DNA of 30,142 bases. Origin: Mycetohabitans rhizoxinica HKI 454. GTDB lineage: Bacteria; Pseudomonadota; Gammaproteobacteria; Burkholderiales; Burkholderiaceae. Made by a program: the position numbers and the translations under genes. Position 1 is the first letter of the stretch. Every line of letters starts with the position of its first letter. This document shows, piece by piece, positions 25,931-30,142 of the stretch. The notes beneath the pieces were generated by a model, which was given only the letters and a program-made list of their open reading frames with translations, was not told where the DNA came from and searched no databases. Where the stretch lies: assembly GCF_000198775.1 (NCBI RefSeq), contig NC_014722.1:829676-859817 (forward strand). Reading direction: 5' to 3'.

Positions 25931-26119
25931 TCATGGCCTCCTCTCTGGTGGTGGGTGCTCGGTTGTTTCCGAATCGACGGCTAGCATAGCGGCGCGAAGG
26001 CACATCTTCACGTGTTCCAGTTGCCGCAGTACTTCGCATGTCTCGCACGGACTTTCAGTTGGCTTGTTCGCTTGGCCCTCTATGGCATATAGGACTGTTC
26101 GTTTACTCTCAGCTGTCAC
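25931..26119 (-). CDS. 62-residue ORF downstream of repressor
   Basis: Begins at GTG 26119 with GGGGAG seven bases upstream: VTAESKRTVLYAIEGQANKP, then TESPCETCEVLRQLEHVKMCLRAAMLAVDSETTEHPPPERRP. It has a CxxC and a short helix. It follows the repressor gene by 81 bp and precedes the terminator, so it belongs to the lysogenic transcript. No family is recognised; a role in lysogeny (for example exclusion) is only a positional guess. Confidence 0.5.
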   Translation of the reverse strand: MTAESKRTVLYAIEGQANKPTESPCETCEVLRQLEHVKMCLRAAMLAVDSETTEHPPPERRP

Positions 26120-26200
26120 TATGTGCTCCCCATTTTCCCAGTTTCGTTAACAATGGAAATGAAGGAGCGGGCGCGTTCTTGGGGTCTATGGCAATCGATG

Positions 26201-26695
26201 TTACTTTGTCTTTTTTTTCGACTGCCCAACGCTTGGGGCGCCCCGCTGCGAGCGTAGGATATAGTTTACGCCAGCAATCACCATCTCACGTTGTGCGCCT
26301 CCTACTTGGTCAATTTCAATCAGGCGTTCGATCGTATCCCGCATACCCCCCGAGATATTCAAAAGAGTTTCGGCAAGTAACCTAGCTCGACGCTCACGGG
26401 CTGAACCAAACACAAGTGGTTGATTCGCTTCTGCAACCTGGGGGTTGACAAAATCATCATCATGTGATTGGTCCATCCATCCTTCCGCTTCTCCGATGGC
26501 TTTCTCTATGCGCCGCGCTATGTCATCTCCCATTGAGCGTTGTCGCCCCGTCTTGCTGTTCGGCTGTGCTGTCTTTACTTGACTTAAGTAGGCAGGTGAT
26601 ACACCTGCGGCCTCCGCAAGCTGCGTCTGTGAGCCGTTCATGCGCTCAATCGCCAGCAACAGGTTGCTCCGCCTAATCTCTGCAATCGTCTTCAT
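26201..26695 (-). CDS. phage repressor, XRE-type helix-turn-helix
   Basis: 164 residues starting at ATG 26695 (MKTIAEIRRSNLLLAIERMN). The helix-turn-helix is at about residues 23-40 (TQLAEAAGVSPAYLSQV). A linker (GRQRSMGDDIARRIEKAIGEAEGWMD) typical of phage Xre repressors follows. The C-terminal part is acidic then basic, and the short form lacks a LexA-like Ser-Lys peptidase domain. So induction by RecA-driven self-cleavage, as in lambda CI, is not evident. No Shine-Dalgarno sequence precedes the ATG; the operator-like GCATATTGC lies 4 bp upstream. It is divergent from the Cro-like gene. It is the likely ligand of the TAGCA...TGCTA operators. Confidence 0.85.
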   Translation of the reverse strand: MKTIAEIRRSNLLLAIERMNGSQTQLAEAAGVSPAYLSQVKTAQPNSKTGRQRSMGDDIARRIEKAIGEAEGWMDQSHDDDFVNPQVAEANQPLVFGSARERRARLLAETLLNISGGMRDTIERLIEIDQVGGAQREMVIAGVNYILRSQRGAPSVGQSKKKTK

Positions 26696-26698
26696 GGC

Positions 26699-26707
26699 GC
26701 ATATTGC
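26699..26707. promoter_or_regulatory. operator-like site upstream of repressor start
   Basis: GCATATTGC, the exact core of the PL operator, lies 4 bp upstream of the repressor ATG. The flanks differ from the full operators (GCGCATATTGCATAGC). Another TTGCTA half-site lies at 26740-26745. These may serve repressor autoregulation. Confidence 0.4.
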
Positions 26708-26745
26708 ATAGCGTTGAGATAACAAAGGAAATGTGCCTATTGCTA

Positions 26746-26774
26746 TTGATATGTATTTAGCAATTTGCTATATT
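26746..26774 (+). promoter_or_regulatory. PR-like rightward early promoter with operator
   Basis: -35 TTGATA (26746-26751), 17-bp spacer and -10 TATATT (26769-26774). The perfect 13-bp palindrome TAGCAATTTGCTA (26758-26770) occupies the spacer end and two bases of the -10, exactly as at PL. The expected start point (about 26781) coincides with the GTG of the Cro-like gene. Confidence 0.8.
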
Positions 26775-26779
26775 GCGGC

Positions 26780-27025
26780 GTGGATTTTAAAGCATACCTT
26801 TTTGAGAAGCGCGGTCGCCTAGCCGATCTCAGCCGAAAAATCGGCGCTCATGCCTCTGACGTTAGTCGGTGGGCTTCAGGCTATCGACCTATACCTGTTC
26901 AGTTTGGGTGGCCGATTGAGCGCGAGACTGGGGGCCTCGTTACACGCGAAGAATTATTCCCCGACAAGTGGCGAGAAATTTGGCCTGAACTTGCAGTAAA
27001 AACCATCAATAGAAAGATGCCGTGA
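26780..27025 (+). CDS. Cro-like / YdaS-type helix-turn-helix protein
   Basis: 81 residues from GTG 26780: VDFKAYLFEKRGRLADLSRK then IGAHASDVSRWASGYRPIPVQFGWPIERETGGLVTREELFPDKW. This is the YdaS/Cro pattern (L...IG...S.VS.W..G.RP.P...A..IE..TGG.V....L.P). It is the first gene of the rightward transcript and competes, by analogy with lambda Cro, for the repressor operators. An upstream TTG at 26765 is in frame but lies inside the promoter. There is no other in-frame ATG or GTG early in the gene, and no Shine-Dalgarno sequence. The mRNA is therefore probably leaderless. Confidence 0.8.
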   Translation: MDFKAYLFEKRGRLADLSRKIGAHASDVSRWASGYRPIPVQFGWPIERETGGLVTREELFPDKWREIWPELAVKTINRKMP

Positions 27026-27360
27026 TAACCATTTAGCGAGACGTTTTACGCAGATTGCAGGTCTCGCTGCGCTGCAAATTTGTGGGTAAATCTCCCAATA
27101 TTAGACGCTCCTTTTTAAGCTTGGCGTTTCAGCGCCAAGCTTAAACGTTGGTCCTGACAAGCGCTGACAAGAGAGGTTGTCGATGAGAGTCACCGGGGGG
27201 GAAGAACGCCTACTGACTGTCGGGGCCGGAGAAAGTACACAGGATTTCACTAAAGTCACGATGCCGTTGAAGCTACCGAGTAATCGGTCATGGCATACCA
27301 AAAATTTTCCTCGAAACAACGACACAACACGAGACAAACGATTTGACGTGAGATGCATCG
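27026..27360 (+). other. rightward leader region, no supported gene
   Basis: Between the Cro-like and CII-like genes. It holds the large inverted repeat at 27114-27145 and an open frame from 27183. That frame has a GAGAGG site but unconvincing composition, and runs across the next gene in another frame. Confidence 0.4.
27114..27145. repeat. 13-bp perfect inverted repeat in the PR leader
   Basis: TTTAAGCTTGGCG (27114-27126) and its exact complement (27133-27145) flank the 6-nt loop TTTCAG. It is preceded by CGCTCCTTT, which is faintly boxA-like. No T-run follows on either strand. It could be a nut-like hairpin, a regulatory RNA fold or a protein site. Confidence 0.8.
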
Positions 27361-27762
27361 ATGCAGCGAGAACTGAACTTAAAGCCGGAGATGCAGCGCG
27401 TGGACATACGCTGCATCGACGCGCAACCGTCGCTGACAGCGGCCATCCGCCTGTGTCAGCAGATGTCCGGTTTGGACGACAAGAAGATCGTCGGAAAGCA
27501 GGGCATCGTCGCCGACGTGGCGCAGTGGTCGCGCATCACCAGAAGCGGCCAACATTACTTCCCCCAGGACAAGCTAAACGCCTTCATGGACTTGTGCGGC
27601 AACGAGGCGCCGTTGATCTGGCTGGCCCGGTCGCGAGGGTATGACCTTACCCCGCTTGAGACCGAGATGGAGCGGCGTCTGCGCCTGGAGCGCGAGAAAA
27701 CCGACGAACTCGAGCGGGAAAACATGCTGCTCAAGAAGCTGCTGACGGGGAGGATGGAATGA
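27361..27762 (+). CDS. CII-like phage regulator
   Basis: 133 residues. The core LTAAIRLCQQMSGLDDKKIV and GKQGIVADVAQWSRITRSGQHYFPQDKLNAFMDLCGNEAPLIWLARSRGYDL is helical and helix-turn-helix-like. The C-terminus is a coiled coil (ETEMERRLRLEREKTDELERENMLLKKLL). This type follows the cro gene in several Burkholderia/Bordetella-type prophages, in the lambda cII position. ATG 27361 and ATG 27391 are both possible; 27391 (MQRVDIRCIDAQ) fits relatives better in my memory. Its stop overlaps the next small ORF (ATGA at 27759-27762). The regulatory role is inferred from position and shape. Confidence 0.65.
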   Translation: MQRELNLKPEMQRVDIRCIDAQPSLTAAIRLCQQMSGLDDKKIVGKQGIVADVAQWSRITRSGQHYFPQDKLNAFMDLCGNEAPLIWLARSRGYDLTPLETEMERRLRLEREKTDELERENMLLKKLLTGRME

Positions 27763-27881
27763 AAAAAGCTCATTGCACATTGATTGAAATACAGGCTTTT
27801 GCTGCCGCTTGCGTGGTCAACCTCTCAGGCTGGTGCCGGTTGCACGCGCAGCCCAAGCGCGCGCGACGTCACCATGCTTGA
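27759..27881 (+). CDS. 40-residue coupled small ORF
   Basis: ATG 27759 overlaps the CII-like stop and has GGGGAGG six bases upstream. It encodes MKKAHCTLIEIQAFAAACVV then NLSGWCRLHAQPKRARRHHA. The overlap and the strong ribosome site argue that it is translated. The sequence has a short hydrophobic middle, three Cys and a basic end. No family is recognised. Confidence 0.45.
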   Translation: MKKAHCTLIEIQAFAAACVVNLSGWCRLHAQPKRARRHHA

Positions 27882-27939
27882 ACAGTCGAAACTGACGACA
27901 TAAGCGTCGCACATCATAGACGGTTGAATGGAGCTAAGC

Positions 27940-28818
27940 ATGGCCCGTGCACGAAACATCAAGCCCGGCATTATGGAAAACGAGGATTTAGCCGAGTTGG
28001 ATCCGTTTGCCCGACTCCTTTTCATTTATCTGTGGATGCTGGCGGATCGCGAAGGCCGTCTTGAAGATCGACCGAAGAAGATCAAAGTGAAAGCGCTGCC
28101 GTATGACGATGTGGACGCGGATGCACTGCTTAATAGCTTGCAGTCCAAGGGTTTCATTGTGCGGTACACCGTCTCTGGCGTCGGATACATTCAAATTCTG
28201 ACGTTTTTGAAGCATCAGAAGCCGCACTCGAACGAAACGCCGAGCGAGATACCACCTTGGAGCCAAGGACTTGCTACCAAGGTAGACAGTCCTTGTGACC
28301 TTGGGGTGAAGGACTGCGCACCCAAGCAACAAGCACTTGGCCCTTGTATCTCTGATTCTCTGATTGACGGATTGACTGATTGTCTGATCCCTAGTAAAAC
28401 CCTTTTACCCCCGACTGCGTCGGAGGCGCCCTCAAAAAAGCTTAAAGCGGAAAAGCCGCCTGTGCCGACAACCGGGATCTGGCACGCCTACGCGACTGCT
28501 TACCAGCGCCGATACGGCGCGTTGCCGGTGCGTAACGCGAAGGTCAATGGCCAGCTATCGCGGCTGTTGCAGCGCCTTGGCAAGGAGGAAGCGCCGGGTG
28601 TAGCCGCTTGGTACGTGGACAGCAATAAGCGCTACTACGTGCAAAAGATGCATCCGGTGGACTGCCTGCTGGCCGACGCGGAAGCGTTGAGGACGGAATG
28701 GGTGACAAATCGCAGGGTGACAGAGACGCAGGCACGCGAGGCGGATCGGTTGCAGGCGACGGGTGATATGTGGACGCGAATCCTGCGGGATGCGGAGGCG
28801 GTCAATGGCGGCGGCTGA
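27940..28818 (+). CDS. phage replication initiator, O-like
   Basis: 292 residues. The N-terminal MARARNIKPGIMENEDLAEL and DPFARLLFIYLWMLADREGRLEDRPKKIKVKALPYDD...GFIVRYTVSGVGYIQILTFLKHQKPHSNE is the winged-helix domain found at the front of many phage replication proteins. A low-complexity middle (about residues 110-180) coincides with DNA repeats that look like an origin. The C-terminal part (WHAYATAYQRRYGALPVRNAKVNGQLSRLLQRLGKEEAPGVAAWYVDS) matches the usual partner domain. I choose ATG 27940 over 27928 because GGAG stands eight bases before it. It overlaps the next gene by 14 bp. Confidence 0.8.
   Translation: MARARNIKPGIMENEDLAELDPFARLLFIYLWMLADREGRLEDRPKKIKVKALPYDDVDADALLNSLQSKGFIVRYTVSGVGYIQILTFLKHQKPHSNETPSEIPPWSQGLATKVDSPCDLGVKDCAPKQQALGPCISDSLIDGLTDCLIPSKTLLPPTASEAPSKKLKAEKPPVPTTGIWHAYATAYQRRYGALPVRNAKVNGQLSRLLQRLGKEEAPGVAAWYVDSNKRYYVQKMHPVDCLLADAEALRTEWVTNRRVTETQAREADRLQATGDMWTRILRDAEAVNGGG
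28264..28408. other. candidate phage replication origin inside the O-like gene
   Basis: 28264-28295 is a near-perfect 32-bp inverted repeat (15-bp arms with two mismatches, 2-nt centre). 28352-28391 is five consecutive 8-bp units of the form CTGATTNN (starts 28352, 28360, 28368, 28376, 28384; the third starts CGGATT and the fifth CTGATC). 28394-28408 is GTAAAA-CCC-TTTTAC. Lambda keeps its origin iterons inside O in the same way. The 8-bp period does not fit codons, so the repeats are not there for the protein. Confidence 0.55.
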
Positions 28819-29476
28819 CTTGATCCAGGCGGTGGCGGCCACGGCCGAATTGTGCGGCACAAACCTGAGCGAAGCGGCAGCCAAGATGCTGGTGGCTGAT
28901 CTGGCGGCGTTTGACGAGCAAGCAGTGATTGTTGCGTTGTCGAAATGTAGACGCGAGATCAAAGGCCGGCTAACGCTCGCGGAGATCCTGTCACGGATTG
29001 ACGATGGCCGTCCAGGGCCGCAGGAGGCATGGGCAACGTTGCCGCGTGACGCCAATGCGACGGTCATGATGACCGACGAGATGGCGCAGGCCTGGGGCCT
29101 CGTGCGCAACCTCCTGAGCGAAGGGGAACAGGTGGCGGCTCGTATGGCGTTCTTGGAAGCATACACGAGGCTAGTGACGGACGCGCGCAACGCAGCCAAG
29201 CCCGTCAGATGGTTTGCATCGCTGGGGCTCGACAAGGACGAACAACGGGCGGTTATCACGCGTGCGGTTGAGACGGGCCGTTTGACGCCCGAGCACGCCA
29301 AGGCGCTACTGCCCGCACCCGTAGACGGACCGGTGAGACAGTTCCTGTTGACCGGAAACGCAGCCCCCTTGCTCGCGGTGCAATCACCAGCGGACCGGGC
29401 GGCTGCGCTGGATAACCTTGGCGAGATAAAGAAAATTATGGCTCGCGTCTGTAAAGCGAAAGAAGCGAAAGCATGA
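28805..29476 (+). CDS. phage replication-module protein, function unknown
   Basis: 223 residues from ATG 28805, overlapping the O-like gene by 14 bp. MAAADLIQAVAATAELCGTN, LSEAAAKMLVADLAAFDEQAVIVALSKCRREIKGRLTLAEILSRIDDGRPGPQEAWATLPRD, then TDEMAQAWG and ARMAFLEAYTRLV. This pattern regularly follows O-like genes in Burkholderia and Xanthomonas prophages. The position is that of lambda P (helicase loader), but no P-loop or loader motif is visible, so function is left open. The longer frame from 28763 is rejected, as MAAADL is the natural start. Confidence 0.75.
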   Translation: MAAADLIQAVAATAELCGTNLSEAAAKMLVADLAAFDEQAVIVALSKCRREIKGRLTLAEILSRIDDGRPGPQEAWATLPRDANATVMMTDEMAQAWGLVRNLLSEGEQVAARMAFLEAYTRLVTDARNAAKPVRWFASLGLDKDEQRAVITRAVETGRLTPEHAKALLPAPVDGPVRQFLLTGNAAPLLAVQSPADRAAALDNLGEIKKIMARVCKAKEAKA

Positions 29477-29548
29477 ACGGCAACAGGTAACTGTAGCGGC
29501 TCGTGCATCCCATATTGCAAGCAATAAGGGTAACGGAAGTGGAAAAAC

Positions 29549-29923
29549 ATGAACGGAGATAACCAGGCGCTGCATGAGTTTTGTTTGCGCTGGGTTGAGT
29601 GGAGCAGGACGCGGCGACTTTATGCACCATTGCGGCCGAAAAATATTTTGCTACGGCTTAGAGAACCGGCAGGGCTGGGCGATGAGCGTGATGCGGAACT
29701 AGATGTTGCGCTGAATTTATTCAACATGGCGTTGAAGGCATACCCAGAAGGGCGATCCAAACAGGCGTTCATGGCATTCTATTTGGGCCACGTCCGCCCG
29801 ATTAAACGAGCAGCCTATGAACTGGGCTACTCGCGCATGGGTTTTTTCAAAGCCGTGCGCCGGGTGCGGGAGAATGTGTATGCAGCCTCACACCGCTTGA
29901 TGCGAGATCGGGAGCAGGTCTGA
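29549..29923 (+). CDS. Q-like antiterminator / late-gene regulator
   Basis: 124 residues from ATG 29549. HEFCLRWVEWSRTRRLYAPL at the front and the end VRPIKRAAYELGYSRMGFFKAVRRVRENVYAASHRLM form a helix-turn-helix. This layout, and the place after the replication genes, match phage Q-type antitermination proteins or the sigma70-r4-like regulators that replace them. TGGAAAAAC precedes the ATG, so the ribosome site is weak. Late genes would lie beyond the right edge. The family is recalled, not aligned. Confidence 0.55.
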   Translation: MNGDNQALHEFCLRWVEWSRTRRLYAPLRPKNILLRLREPAGLGDERDAELDVALNLFNMALKAYPEGRSKQAFMAFYLGHVRPIKRAAYELGYSRMGFFKAVRRVRENVYAASHRLMRDREQV

Positions 29924-29944
29924 AACTTTGATTCGCTTTGCTGC

Positions 29945-30142
29945 TCATCGGTACACCTCGCGGCGGTTTCCGATTCGCACAACGAGAATGCGCAAAGTAC
30001 CGTCCTCGATATTAGCAATAATTCTGCAATCCCCGACACGGTATTTCCAGAAAGCCCCCAAGCGCGAACCTTTGAGGGCTTCGCCAATGCTGCGAGGGGT
30101 CGTCCATTACGGATACACGCTCATGTAGAAAGGCCAGGTATA
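29945..30142 (-). pseudogene. RelE/ParE-family toxin gene, frameshifted and cut by window edge
   Basis: Reading leftward to TGA 29947-29945 gives SIGEALKGSRLGAFWKYRVG then DCRIIANIEDGTLRILVVRIGNRREVYR. This is the C-terminal half of a RelE-type mRNA interferase (RxGxxRIIxxIxDxxLxILVxxIGxRxxVY). Upstream in the same frame a TAA occurs after a few codons. The adjacent frame reads YLAFLHERVSVMDDP up to about 30096, exactly the segment expected before SIGEALK. One extra base near 30095-30099 (GACGACCCCT) therefore breaks the gene. The 5' end and any antitoxin lie off the edge. Confidence 0.75.

Noticed and set aside
27114..27145. Inverted repeat as an intrinsic terminator
   Set aside because: No T-run follows the stem in either direction.
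27177..27644. 155-residue + strand ORF over the cII-like gene
   Set aside because: Despite a GAGAGG site at 27183, most of it is the out-of-frame shadow of the CII-like gene with Arg/His-rich composition.
28555..29550. 331-residue - strand ORF opposite the replication genes
   Set aside because: Antisense shadow of two overlapping well-supported + strand genes; Ser/Arg/Ala-rich composition.

Overview
The window reads as a chromosome segment of a Burkholderiaceae bacterium (Burkholderia sensu lato, possibly a reduced lineage such as Mycetohabitans) carrying the left part of a lambda-like prophage. The evidence is high GC, Burkholderia-type protein sequences, and a set of housekeeping genes interspersed with visibly decaying genes. 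The genus is inference from gene content; no rRNA or other marker is present.

Chromosomal part (1-20470). The window opens inside a gamma-glutamyltransferase gene (+). A graveyard follows: a membrane-protein gene with an in-frame stop and a CaiB/BaiF CoA-transferase reduced to its two ends (both -). Next come alaS (+), a LysR regulator lacking its DNA-binding half (-) and a short NUDIX-like relic (+). The operon livH - livM/livG fusion - livF (+) uses ATGA overlaps and lacks a visible substrate-binding protein. tusA-like (+) converges on galU (-), which lies downstream of valS (-). uvrD (+) follows, then thrB with a co-directional membrane-protein gene (-), a DUF2782-like periplasmic protein (-) and amn, AMP nucleosidase (+). 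Tandem repeats lie inside the livM/livG linker (30 bp units) and after uvrD (23-24 bp units).

Prophage part (about 20480 to the right edge). A tyrosine integrase sits directly against the amn terminator, with a DUF4224 gene overlapping its start. A leftward early operon carries small ORFs, Gp157, an SSB-like protein, a Sak4-like ATPase and two small proteins. A coiled-coil DUF1640-type gene lies inside it in the opposite direction. The immunity region holds a leftward repressor gene, a small ORF and a terminator, and a rightward Cro-like gene. Rightward genes continue with a CII-like regulator, a small coupled ORF, an O-like replication protein with internal iteron-like repeats, a second replication-module protein and a Q-like late regulator. 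At the right edge is a frameshifted RelE/ParE-type toxin gene (-).

The most striking structure is in the immunity region. Two 29-bp promoter/operator elements match at 23 of 29 positions, one facing left (25783-25811) and one facing right (26746-26774). Each has a 13-bp TAGCA...TGCTA operator at exactly the same place between -35 and -10. They look like the PL and PR of this phage. The PR start point falls on the start codon of the Cro-like gene, so that mRNA is probably leaderless.
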